The notes under the pieces are model-generated. The model had not been told where the DNA came from, searched no databases, and was given only the letters and a program-made list of their open reading frames with translations. A DNA stretch of 32,231 nt from an uncultured Lachnospiraceae bacterium (lineage in GTDB: Bacteria; Bacillota; Clostridia; Lachnospirales; Lachnospiraceae), in contig CACXFM010000199.1 of NCBI GenBank assembly GCA_902766955.1, positions 1-32,231 of the forward strand. Direction: 5' to 3'. This document shows positions 7,412 to 14,585 of the stretch, piece by piece; within the stretch, counting starts at the first letter, position 1, and each line of letters begins with the position of its first letter. A program made the position numbers and the translations under genes.

Positions 7412-7440
7412 CTAATGGTGTTATTATAATACACCGTTAG
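7412..7440. promoter_or_regulatory. Palindromic operator over the hlyIII promoter
   Basis: A 29-bp near-palindrome has arms CTAATGGTGT and ACACCGTTAG with a TATTATAA centre. The arms differ from perfect symmetry at one pair. It covers the -10 element and most of the spacer of the hlyIII promoter, so it should be a repressor site, of a length and symmetry common for TetR- or MarR-type dimers. No such regulator gene is in the window. Confidence 0.7.
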
Positions 7441-7454
7441 TCAGGAAGTGTCAA
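7426..7454 (-). promoter_or_regulatory. Consensus sigma-A promoter of the hlyIII-family gene
   Basis: Reading leftward, a perfect TTGACA (7454-7449) is followed after exactly 17 bp by TATTAT (7431-7426). It lies just beyond the stop of the upstream glgX gene (7483), so the membrane-protein gene is transcribed separately. Confidence 0.85.
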
Positions 7455-7482
7455 GCCATGATCTGGTTTTCAATACTACTTC

Positions 7483-9576
7483 TCATCTCCTGTCGCCAAT
7501 CAGCACTTTTACTCTTCGCGGACCGAGCCCGACAGATCCGGGATCGCCGAGCAGTTTTTCCTCTCCCTCTGCAGCGGAAAAGCCCCCGGAGTCAAAGACA
7601 AGCTTCCATGACATGCCGGCCGGGATGACCGGGAGCTTCAGGCAGTGCTCCTCCCAGTGTGCATTGACCGCGAGATAGATAAAAGAATCCCGCTCCGTCC
7701 CGAACCGCTCATGGTCTTCCGCAAACATGCAGGCAAATACGAGGGCTGCCGCATTCTCATCCAGCTGCCAGGGCTCTTCTCCGTGGAAGGACAGTTCCGG
7801 ATATCCCGTGCCGTTATAACCGGCCTGATAGTCCGTGCTCCTGAGCACGGGATGCGCCTTCCGGAAGGCAATCAGGTTCCGGACATACGTAAACAGCGCC
7901 CTGTTCTTTTCCAGATCGGCCCAGTTCAGCCAGGAAATCTCGCTGTCATGGCAGTAAGCGTTATTATTGCCCTGCTGTGAATTGGCAAATTCGTCTCCTG
8001 AGAGAAGCATGGGGATCCCCCTGCTCATCAGAAGAACCGTCAGCATGTTTTTCATCTGGCGCATGCGCAGGGCAAGGATTTCCGGATCGTCCGTACCTCC
8101 CTCCGCGCCGCAGTTCCAGCTGTCATTGTCATTGCAGCCGTCCCGGTTGTCCTCCCCGTTGGATTCATTATGCTTGTCATTATAGGAGACAAGGTCATAC
8201 AGCGTAAATCCGTCGTGACAGGTCACGAAATTGACGGAGGAGGCCGCGTTCCGTTCATCGTAGAGATCTTCGGACCCCCGGATTCTCCTGTACAGTTCCG
8301 GCGCGTACTCCGCACCGCCTTTGATGAATCTGCGCAGACAGTCGCGGTATCTGCCGTTCCACTCGGCCCAGCGGCCGCAGGGCGAGAAATCACCGACCTG
8401 GTACAGTCCGCCGGCATCCCAGGCTTCCGCGATCAGAAGCGTTTTCCCGAGGACCGCGTCCTGTGCAATCATATCGATGAGAGGCGGGTCGATCATCGGC
8501 TGTCCGTCCTCTCCTCTGGACAGAACGGACGCCAGATCGAAGCGGAATCCGTCTACGTGATAGGCACTGACCCAGTACCGGAGACAGTCCAGCACCACAT
8601 TCCGCACGACCGGATCGTTGCAGTTCATGGTATTCCCGCAGCCGCTGAAATTATAGTAGCTGCCGTCGGGAGCCAGCATATAGTAGGTGCTGTTGTCGAT
8701 CCCGCGATAGGAAATCACGGGCCCGCTTTCACCGCCTTCAGCCGTGTGGTTGAAGACGACGTCCAGAATGACCTGGATCCCGTTCCGGTGCAGACGGCGG
8801 ATCATGCTTTTCAGTTCATCCGCCTCCATGCCGTATCTGGCCGATATGGAATAACCGGCCTTGGGCGCGAAGAAGCAGACGGTCGAATAGCCCCAGTAAT
8901 TGAGCAGCCGCCGGCCGTTATAAGTCCGCCTGTTCTCGAATTCGTCGAATTCAAAGACCGGCATGAGCTCGACACAGTTGACGCCCAGTTCCTTCAGATA
9001 GGGAATCTTCTCCGTCACTCCCTCATACGTGCCGCGGTATTTTACGCCGCTTGCGGGATGCGCGGTAAATGATCTCACGTGGAGCTCATAGATGACCAGC
9101 TCCTGCGGCCTGATCTCAAGCGGTTTGTCTCCGTCCCAGTCATAATCCTCCCGTATGAACTGCCCTCTGTGTGGAAAGGGATCTTCCGGGTCAGGTTTTT
9201 TCCCCCAGACCGTTCTGCCGGAAACTGATTTCGCATATGGATCCAGCAATATCCGGGACCGGTCAAAGCGGTCTCCCTCCTCCGGACAGTACGGTCCGTC
9301 AAACCGGTAGCCGTATTCCGTCGTCTCGGGATTGATGCCGAATACCATCATCGTGTAGACATGACCGATCCGGAACTCCTCGGGAAAAGGAATCTCGACA
9401 AACGGTTTCTTCTGCCCGTGATGAAAGAGGACAAGCGTGCAGCCGGACGCACGCTTCGAAAAAATGCTGAAGTTGACGCCCTCGTCAATGATCGTGGCGC
9501 CAAACGGAAAAACGCGTCCCACGCGGTATGACAACTTCCCGATCCGATTGGTGGGAAATGTATCAATCAGCTTCAT
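7483..9576 (-). CDS. glgX: Glycogen debranching enzyme, isoamylase/pullulanase-type (GH13)
   Basis: This cytoplasmic alpha-1,6-glucosidase trims branches of glycogen or limit dextrins. Its 697 residues are normal for GlgX. An N-terminal CBM48-like beta-sandwich (GATIIDEGVNFSIFSKRA, residues about 26-43) precedes the GH13 barrel. The barrel motifs are intact: DVVFNHTAEG (272-281), GFRFD with nucleophile Asp347, LIAEAWDAGG with acid/base Glu384, and TCHDGF with His454-Asp455. GGACGGAG precedes the ATG at 9576. Fifteen bases upstream lies a 20-codon frame that may be a leader or a decayed gene. No other glycogen genes are adjacent; the downstream membrane-protein gene has its own promoter. The family is certain; glycogen versus imported starch fragments as main substrate is not decided. 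Confidence 0.93.
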   Translation of the reverse strand: MKLIDTFPTNRIGKLSYRVGRVFPFGATIIDEGVNFSIFSKRASGCTLVLFHHGQKKPFVEIPFPEEFRIGHVYTMMVFGINPETTEYGYRFDGPYCPEEGDRFDRSRILLDPYAKSVSGRTVWGKKPDPEDPFPHRGQFIREDYDWDGDKPLEIRPQELVIYELHVRSFTAHPASGVKYRGTYEGVTEKIPYLKELGVNCVELMPVFEFDEFENRRTYNGRRLLNYWGYSTVCFFAPKAGYSISARYGMEADELKSMIRRLHRNGIQVILDVVFNHTAEGGESGPVISYRGIDNSTYYMLAPDGSYYNFSGCGNTMNCNDPVVRNVVLDCLRYWVSAYHVDGFRFDLASVLSRGEDGQPMIDPPLIDMIAQDAVLGKTLLIAEAWDAGGLYQVGDFSPCGRWAEWNGRYRDCLRRFIKGGAEYAPELYRRIRGSEDLYDERNAASSVNFVTCHDGFTLYDLVSYNDKHNESNGEDNRDGCNDNDSWNCGAEGGTDDPEILALRMRQMKNMLTVLLMSRGIPMLLSGDEFANSQQGNNNAYCHDSEISWLNWADLEKNRALFTYVRNLIAFRKAHPVLRSTDYQAGYNGTGYPELSFHGEEPWQLDENAAALVFACMFAEDHERFGTERDSFIYLAVNAHWEEHCLKLPVIPAGMSWKLVFDSGGFSAAEGEEKLLGDPGSVGLGPRRVKVLIGDRR

Positions 9577-9591
9577 ATCTGCTCCGTCCTT

Positions 9592-9654
9592 TTATCTGAT
9601 CACAATCTCGGCCTCAAACTGATAAGTCAGAACCGCAGTCAGTTTCTTTTTCAT
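9592..9654 (-). CDS. 20-codon reading frame upstream of glgX (leader peptide or gene remnant)
   Basis: The frame encodes 20 residues beginning MKKKLTAVLTYQ and ending EIVIR, followed by TAA. AAGGGGA lies six bases before the ATG, and a TATTATAAT lies about 20 bases before it, so it has the start signals of a real translation unit. Its stop is 15 bases from the glgX start. It is neither hydrophobic nor rich in one codon, so classic attenuation is not indicated. It could be a translational-coupling leader, a small protein, or the surviving start of a deleted gene. Confidence 0.4.
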   Translation of the reverse strand: MKKKLTAVLTYQFEAEIVIR

Positions 9655-9680
9655 ATATGTCCCCTTCTTTATTATAATAA

Positions 9681-9714
9681 GGGAAGAACATCCCTTTTAA
9701 GATCTGTTCTTCCC
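9681..9714. promoter_or_regulatory. Inverted repeat upstream of the glgX transcription unit
   Basis: GGGAAGAACA (9681-9690) and TGTTCTTCCC (9705-9714) are perfect 10-bp complements around a 14-nt loop. It sits where the -35 region would be for the TATAAT at 9671-9676 (leftward). It may be an operator for glgX or a hairpin ending the upstream lipoprotein transcript; the following T-content is too low to call it a terminator. Confidence 0.5.
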
Positions 9715-9742
9715 CACACATGTGTTCCGTCCATATCTAATT

Positions 9743-9810
9743 CAAGAACGCCTCGGCGTTCTTGCCGCGCCGCGCACGGTGCGTTAGCACCATCTTCATC
9801 TGAGCGCGGC
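9743..9810 (+). repeat. Hairpin-rich intergenic repeat, copy B
   Basis: Stem 1 is CAAGAACGCC / GGCGTTCTTG (9743-9752 and 9755-9764). After 13 GC-rich bases, stem 2 is GGTGC / GCACC (9778-9782 and 9787-9791) with loop GTTA, followed by ATCTTCATCTGAGCGCG. Stem order, the 13-base interval, a four-base TTA-containing loop in stem 2 and the A-CT-C-TC tail match copy A at 6518-6590 on the same strand, although the stem sequences differ in a pair-preserving way. Confidence 0.6.
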
Positions 9811-9830
9811 TGCGATCCGCCGGAGGCTGC

Positions 9831-9865
9831 ACTTTCAGCAGGGGATTGCACCCACTGCTGAAAGT
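9831..9865 (-). terminator. Hairpin just after the orphan lipoprotein gene
   Basis: ACTTTCAGCAG (9831-9841) and CTGCTGAAAGT (9855-9865) form an 11-bp perfect stem, extendable by GGG/CCC near the loop, two bases after the stop of the leftward lipoprotein gene. There is no U-tract, so it may protect the mRNA 3' end rather than terminate alone. Confidence 0.5.
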
Positions 9866-9867
9866 TG

Positions 9868-11130
9868 TCAGGAAATCAGCTTCGGATACTTCCCGTCCAT
9901 CTGATAATACCCGCTGTCCACAAGCACTTCGCGGAAATTGTCGGCGGTCACGCTGACGGGCTCCAGAAGGAACGAACGGACGATTTTACTGCCGTTTACG
10001 TAATTCGTCGTGTCATATTTGCAGTCGAAGTCCCATTTGCTCCGCTCGATAATACTGCTGTCCGTATACTCGTCATTCATCAGCGAAATGCCGATGTCGC
10101 AGGCCGCTGCCGCCTCCTCGCAGACCGCGGTAAAGACCGTCATTTTCTGCTTTCCGTCGATAATCCGGGCCAGTGCGGCCTCGTCCGCTCCCGAGCCGGT
10201 CACAAGGACCCGGTTCCTGCCGCTGTATTCCGAATCGATTGCATTCCCAATGCCGAGCGCGACGGCATCCGTCCCGCCGAGCACCGCGTCGAGCTGTGTT
10301 TTTCCGGTATAATGTTCGTTCAGAACCGCCTTCATGCGCTCCTCAGCGCTCTCGGAGGTCCCTCCGCGTGTACAGGTCTCGGAAAATGTCACCTGTCCGG
10401 AAGGAATCCGTATGGCTCCGACGTCCAGATACGGTTTCAGGGTATCGTACGCGCCGTTGAAAATAAAACCGGACGCGGCATCATCAGGATTTCCGGCTGC
10501 CAGCTCAATATTATAAACCTTGCCTGCATCGTCCAGCTTCACTCCCAGTCCGTCGATGACGGCTTTGGCCTGCAGCACGCCGATCTGGTACTGATCCGCA
10601 ATGACGGCGCAGGTGACCTTGTTCGTATTTCTGATCAGGGATCCCAGTGACAGCACCGGGGGCAGCGGGGCTTCCTGCTCATCTTCCGGGAGCTCCTCAC
10701 CGGATTCCGGGACTGCCTGCTTGACGAGCGAGTTGGCCAGCGTGTCCGGATCCACGGGAGCCGCGATCAGCAGGTCGCAGTCATTGGCCAGAAGACGCTT
10801 GACGTCCTCTCCCTGTCTGGCAGCGCTGTTGCCGCAGTACAGGATCTCCGTCTCATATCCCTGCCGGTAGAAACTCTCCTTCAGATACTCCGCGTCCCTG
10901 CGCCAGATGGCCGATTCTTCCGAAGGCAGCGAGATTCCGACCTTTTTGCCGTTCATCTCCACCACCGTCTCCGCTTTTGATTCCACTTCCGCGACCGGTG
11001 CCTCCTCCTGTTTGCCGCAGCCCGTGCCGAGAAGCACAAGGACTGCAAGAGCGAGTCCGGAAACTCTGCGGTTCCACATTTTTTTCATATCCGATACAAT
11101 CTCTTTCGTCTGCCGGTCTGAACGATCCAT
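9868..11130 (-). CDS. Orphan sugar-binding lipoprotein (Peripla_BP_4, xylose/ChvE-like)
   Basis: This is a membrane-anchored extracellular sugar receptor of 420 residues. A lipoprotein signal is plain: RRVSGLALAVLVLLGTGC, with lipidation at Cys38 when counted from the first start. Starting instead at the ATG at 11088 would give a more usual 23-residue signal, but only the first ATG has a GGAG at workable distance, so the start is open. The mature part has the ribose/xylose-binding fold (VGISLPSEESAIWRRDAEYL, LIAAPVDPDTLA, LDAVLGGTDAVALG). An acidic insertion (residues about 142-161, PESGEELPEDEQEAPLPP) is unusual. No ATPase or permease is adjacent, so it either serves a distant transporter or acts as a sensor. 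It has its own promoter at 11152-11180. Confidence 0.88.
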   Translation of the reverse strand: MDRSDRQTKEIVSDMKKMWNRRVSGLALAVLVLLGTGCGKQEEAPVAEVESKAETVVEMNGKKVGISLPSEESAIWRRDAEYLKESFYRQGYETEILYCGNSAARQGEDVKRLLANDCDLLIAAPVDPDTLANSLVKQAVPESGEELPEDEQEAPLPPVLSLGSLIRNTNKVTCAVIADQYQIGVLQAKAVIDGLGVKLDDAGKVYNIELAAGNPDDAASGFIFNGAYDTLKPYLDVGAIRIPSGQVTFSETCTRGGTSESAEERMKAVLNEHYTGKTQLDAVLGGTDAVALGIGNAIDSEYSGRNRVLVTGSGADEAALARIIDGKQKMTVFTAVCEEAAAACDIGISLMNDEYTDSSIIERSKWDFDCKYDTTNYVNGSKIVRSFLLEPVSVTADNFREVLVDSGYYQMDGKYPKLIS

Positions 11131-11151
11131 ATCGACAATGCTCCAATGTTT

Positions 11152-11180
11152 ATTATCTCATACCGGAATACAAAACACAA
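11152..11180 (-). promoter_or_regulatory. Predicted promoter of the orphan lipoprotein gene
   Basis: Reading leftward, TTGTGT (11180-11175) is followed after 17 bp by GATAAT (11157-11152). Transcription would start about 15 bases before the first ATG (11130). Confidence 0.55.
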
Positions 11181-11262
11181 TCTGCGAAATTCCTTTAAAA
11201 ACACCTGCAGAAAGTAAAAACTGTGTTATACTAATGCGTGCTGAACACACCCGGAGGTTAAC

Positions 11263-12135
11263 ATGAAAAGAAACAAAAACCTGATTGCGGCAGCCGTCTG
11301 CGCCGCCGCTGTTCTTGCCGTGATCCTGCTGGTTGTTCCCAGACTCACCCGGGGCAGTACCGGCAGAGACCAGGCTCTGATCGAACAGGGAATCGCTTAT
11401 CTCAGGGATCTGGAATCACGGGATATTTCCGTGGTCCAGAACGCCGTCAAGGAAGTCCGCATGGCCAAAGCCAGAGCACAGGTGGAAGAGCGGCTCGCAA
11501 AGCTTGAAAATGACGAGCTCGACCTGTGGGCTTGCTTTGACGACGCCGTGATTCTGGGCGACTCGAGAGCGGACGATTTCGAATACAACGGTTTCCTCCC
11601 CAGGTCCAAAATCCTGGCTGCTCTCGGCGACTACTGCCTTGATGCGGAAGATTATCTGGATCAGGTCGAAGAGACCAACCCGTCGCAGATCATCTTTACC
11701 TACGGCATGAACGACGTCGACGGCATCTGGAACAACGCCGAGGATTTTATCTCCGCCTACGCAAAGGTCATCAATGAATTCCGCGACCGCGTGCCGAATG
11801 CGGAATATTATGTGTGCTCCATTATTCCGGCCAACCAGCACGCCATAGACAATGATCCGAATTATGAGAATATCCCGGAATATAATGATGCCATCCGCCA
11901 GATGTGCACGGATCTCAATGTCGTCTTCATTGATCTCGACGATCTGATGGTCGGACACGAAGATCTCTACGATACGGACGGCCAGCATTTCTTCCCGGAG
12001 CTCTATCCGCTCTGGGCCAAGAGCATGCTCCGAAGCATCTTTGAGTACGAGGGCGGCCTCATGGGCGAGCAGGCTGCGGAAGAAGCCGAAGAATTTTTGG
12101 AAACCGATGTAACGGACAGTACCGGAGAAGCGTAA
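11263..12135 (+). CDS. Membrane-anchored SGNH/GDSL-family hydrolase
   Basis: This 290-residue protein has one N-terminal transmembrane segment (about residues 8-27) and an extracellular SGNH hydrolase domain. Catalytic blocks are visible: VILGDS with Ser101, TYGMND with Asn150, and DTDGQH with Asp239 and His242. Residues 35-90 are helical and charged, probably a stalk. GGAGG lies seven bases before the ATG. It is first of a four-gene operon with a DUF4358 protein, an MBOAT acyltransferase and a DHHW protein, the arrangement seen in O-acetylation systems of alginate, cellulose or peptidoglycan. A role as acetyl transferase or esterase acting on the same polymer is inferred. TATACT at 11227-11232 is a possible -10, but no good -35 accompanies it. 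Confidence 0.87.
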   Translation: MKRNKNLIAAAVCAAAVLAVILLVVPRLTRGSTGRDQALIEQGIAYLRDLESRDISVVQNAVKEVRMAKARAQVEERLAKLENDELDLWACFDDAVILGDSRADDFEYNGFLPRSKILAALGDYCLDAEDYLDQVEETNPSQIIFTYGMNDVDGIWNNAEDFISAYAKVINEFRDRVPNAEYYVCSIIPANQHAIDNDPNYENIPEYNDAIRQMCTDLNVVFIDLDDLMVGHEDLYDTDGQHFFPELYPLWAKSMLRSIFEYEGGLMGEQAAEEAEEFLETDVTDSTGEA

Positions 12136-12137
12136 CG

Positions 12138-13151
12138 ATGCCACAGATGAATAATCAGGATATGCCGAGAAGAACCCGCAGTTCCGGACAGATGCGGAAG
12201 GACGTGCGGCGCAGAAGGACTCCGGACGCGGGAACATCCCGCCGCACGGACAATCTGCGGAGAGATAGAACAAAACCGGCGGCCTCAAAGCGGGACGCAG
12301 CTCCCGCCGGAAAGAGAACGGAAGCCGGAATGAGCGCGGAGGCCCCGCGCAGGGCTGCTTCCGCAAAAAGGAGCAGGGCGGGAATCCCGGGTTCTGCTTT
12401 CGCCAGAAGGAACAGAGCAGGAATCCCGGGTTCTGACTCCGCCAGAAGGAGCAGGGCGGGAACCCCGGGGTCTGACTCCGCCAGAAGAACCAGGACGGGA
12501 CGTCCGGGGACAGGTTCCTCAAAAAGAAACAGAACGGGAGCTCCGGTGAGAGGTTCCGCGAAAAGAACCGGAACGGGCAGCACGGGAAAAGCGTCGCGGA
12601 ACCGGGCATCAGAAGCTGTCCGCAGGAAGCGCGCTTCCCGGCCAAAGCATGCGGAACCGGTCTTCCTCTTCACGCCCGAAGTCCTGATTCCGGCAGCAGG
12701 AAAATGGATTCTCTTCGCTCTCGTCATCTTCACGGTCGTCCGCATGACCGCCGTGAGAGCGCTCAGCAAAACTCCCTTTGATCAGATGCAGCAGGCTGTG
12801 AGTGCGGCGGCTGATCTGTCAAATACAGACCCCGGAGACAATCAGATGATCCGGCGGCTTTACGGGCTTACACCCGCAGACTATGACGGCGTACTCCTCT
12901 TCTGCCCCAAGACCAATATGGGCGCCGAGGAGCTCTTTCTGGTGCATCTCAAAGACATGTCCCAGGAAGCTGCCGTGACGGATGCCGTCAATGCCCGCGT
13001 GGAAAAACAGAAAACCGGCTTCCGGGGATACGGCGTGGACCAGACGGAAATGCTGGAACACAGTATAACCGAATCAGCCGGCGGGTATGTCCTGTTCTAT
13101 TCCGGAAATGACCCGCAGAAAGTAAAGAGCGCTTTTCACGGTGCCCTGTAA
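12138..13151 (+). CDS. DUF4358 membrane protein with long basic repeat-containing cytoplasmic tail
   Basis: The protein has 337 residues in three parts. Residues 1-170 are disordered and extremely rich in Arg, Lys, Ser, Gly and Pro, and include five to six tandem 13-residue units (residues about 76-153, for example ARRSRAGTPGSDS). Residues 188-206 form one transmembrane helix. Residues 213-335 match DUF4358, a clostridial family usually small and exported (YGLTPADYDGVLLF, NMGAEELFLVHLKD, GYGVDQTEMLEH). Arg/Lys before the helix predicts the tail is cytoplasmic and DUF4358 is outside. Its start is two bases after the SGNH gene's stop, so the genes are coupled. DUF4358 genes are often found beside MBOAT/DHHW genes; their biochemical role is unknown. 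The basic tail could bind RNA, nucleoid or acidic lipids, but that is speculation. Confidence 0.82.
   Translation: MPQMNNQDMPRRTRSSGQMRKDVRRRRTPDAGTSRRTDNLRRDRTKPAASKRDAAPAGKRTEAGMSAEAPRRAASAKRSRAGIPGSAFARRNRAGIPGSDSARRSRAGTPGSDSARRTRTGRPGTGSSKRNRTGAPVRGSAKRTGTGSTGKASRNRASEAVRRKRASRPKHAEPVFLFTPEVLIPAAGKWILFALVIFTVVRMTAVRALSKTPFDQMQQAVSAAADLSNTDPGDNQMIRRLYGLTPADYDGVLLFCPKTNMGAEELFLVHLKDMSQEAAVTDAVNARVEKQKTGFRGYGVDQTEMLEHSITESAGGYVLFYSGNDPQKVKSAFHGAL
12363..12596 (+). repeat. Tandem 39-bp coding repeats in the DUF4358 gene
   Basis: About six in-frame units of 39 bp encode 13-residue basic repeats. The first three are very similar at DNA level (shared cores such as GGAATCCCGGGTTCTG and CGCCAGAAGGA), the later ones diverged. 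This suggests recent unit duplication by slippage, and copy number may vary between strains. Confidence 0.8.
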
Positions 13152-13166
13152 GTGAACATGATAAGA

Positions 13167-13190
13167 CTTTAAGAACACACATGCTTAAAG
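13167..13190 (+). promoter_or_regulatory. Small hairpin overlapping the MBOAT ribosome binding site
   Basis: CTTTAAG (13167-13173) can pair with CTTAAAG (13184-13190) over a 10-nt loop. The right arm includes the AAAG of the AAAGGAG Shine-Dalgarno for the GTG start at 13200. Pairing would partly hide the ribosome binding site. The stem is short and AT-rich, so the effect is uncertain. Confidence 0.35.
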
Positions 13191-13199
13191 GAGTCCATT

Positions 13200-14567
13200 G
13201 TGGTTTTCAGCAGTGTCTATTTTGTTTTTATATTTCTGCCGCTGACGGTACTTCTCTATACGGTAGTCCCGCAGAAGATCAGGAATCTTCTGCTCGTCGC
13301 GGCCAGCATCATCTTCTACGCCTGGGGGTCTCCTTCAAATCTTCTGTTTCTGCTGTTTTCGTGTGCCTTCAATTATCTGGCCGGCCTGCAGATGGATTTA
13401 CTGATCACCCGCAATGACAGAAGATCCCTTAAGATCGTCACAATCACGACCGCGGCCGCGGACATTCTCATTCTGGCGCTTTTCAAATATGTCGTCCACA
13501 CGATGCCTCTGGGTCTGTCCTTCTACACGTTCATGGTCCTGTCCTATATTTTCGATCTTTATCAGGGCCGCGCGCGCGCCGAAAAGAACATCCTCCGTTT
13601 TCTCCTCTATGTCACCTTCTTCGCAAAGGTGACATCGGGCCCCATCGAGCAGTTCGCTTCCATGCAGCCGATGCTGGCGTCCCGCACGGTGAAGCGGACG
13701 GACCTGATCAGCGGGCTGCAGCTGTTTCTCATCGGGCTTTTCAAGAAGGTCCTCCTGGCCGACAATCTGGGAGCCGCCTTCGCGGCAGTGACCGCTTCTA
13801 CAAGCCGGACCGTCCTCGGGTCGTGGCTGGCCATGATCTTCTACAGCCTGCAGCTGTACTACGATTTCAGCGGGTACTCGGATATGGCCATCGGCATTGC
13901 CTCCATGTTCGGTTTCCGGTTCGGCAAAAACTTTGACCATCCCTATCTGTCGAAGACAATCGCCGAATTCTGGCGCCGCTGGCATATTTCCCTCGGAAAC
14001 TGGTTTAAGCAGTATGTCTACTTCCCGATGGGAGGAAGCCGCGTGCCGCCCCTCCGGATCTTCCTGAACCTTCTGACGGTCTGGATTCTGACCGGCATCT
14101 GGCACGGCAATACGCTGGGCTTTGTCGTCTGGGGACTCTATCACGGCGCATTCGTGATTCTGGAGCGTTTCGTCTTCAGGGATCATTTCGACGGCATTCC
14201 CGTCTTTGTGAGAATACTGGTCACGGATCTGATCGCCTTCATCGGCTGGGTTTTCTTTTATTCTCCGGCCATCGGAGACGCGCTCGGCACGATCGGAGGC
14301 CTCGTGGGCATCGGTGCGGCGGCAGCAGCCGACAATACGTCCCTTTTTGCATTGCGGGGATATCTGCTGATTCTCATTGCCGCCTTTGCAGGGGCCACGG
14401 AACTGCCTCTCAAAGTCAGGGATCTGCTGTTTTCAGTCAGACATCCGGCCATGAGCGGCACCGTGAAGACCGCTCTGACGACCGCATTCTTCGTCATCCT
14501 GACGCTGTGCTCCGTCGCCTGCATGCTTGGCAGCACCTACAGTTCCTTCCTGTATTTCAAATTCTGA
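13200..14567 (+). CDS. MBOAT-family O-acyltransferase (AlgI/DltB-like)
   Basis: This polytopic membrane acyltransferase is thought to carry an acyl (usually acetyl) group across the membrane for attachment to an extracellular polymer. Family marks in its 455 residues include SYIFDLYQG (115-123), TSGPIEQF (145-152), YDFSGYSDMAIG (221-232) and the core EFWRRWHISLGNWFKQYV (256-273). These are followed by GIWHG with His302 and GLYHG with His315, which include the invariant catalytic histidine. The start is GTG at 13200 with AAAGGAG seven bases ahead; the frame has no better ATG. It follows the DUF4358 gene by 48 bases and precedes the DHHW gene by 18. The accepting polymer (exopolysaccharide, teichoic acid or peptidoglycan) cannot be read from sequence; without dltA or dltC nearby, D-alanylation is unlikely. 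Confidence 0.93.
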   Translation: MVFSSVYFVFIFLPLTVLLYTVVPQKIRNLLLVAASIIFYAWGSPSNLLFLLFSCAFNYLAGLQMDLLITRNDRRSLKIVTITTAAADILILALFKYVVHTMPLGLSFYTFMVLSYIFDLYQGRARAEKNILRFLLYVTFFAKVTSGPIEQFASMQPMLASRTVKRTDLISGLQLFLIGLFKKVLLADNLGAAFAAVTASTSRTVLGSWLAMIFYSLQLYYDFSGYSDMAIGIASMFGFRFGKNFDHPYLSKTIAEFWRRWHISLGNWFKQYVYFPMGGSRVPPLRIFLNLLTVWILTGIWHGNTLGFVVWGLYHGAFVILERFVFRDHFDGIPVFVRILVTDLIAFIGWVFFYSPAIGDALGTIGGLVGIGAAAAADNTSLFALRGYLLILIAAFAGATELPLKVRDLLFSVRHPAMSGTVKTALTTAFFVILTLCSVACMLGSTYSSFLYFKF

Positions 14568-14585
14568 CGATAAGGGGGAAAGATT

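Noticed and set aside
12363..12596. Possible CRISPR-like or minisatellite array
   Set aside because: Units are contiguous without spacers, in frame and inside a coding gene.
11416..12645. A 409-codon open frame antisense to the SGNH and DUF4358 genes with striking Phe/Pro repeats
   Set aside because: The repeats are the reverse complement of the 39-bp coding repeats; no start signal.
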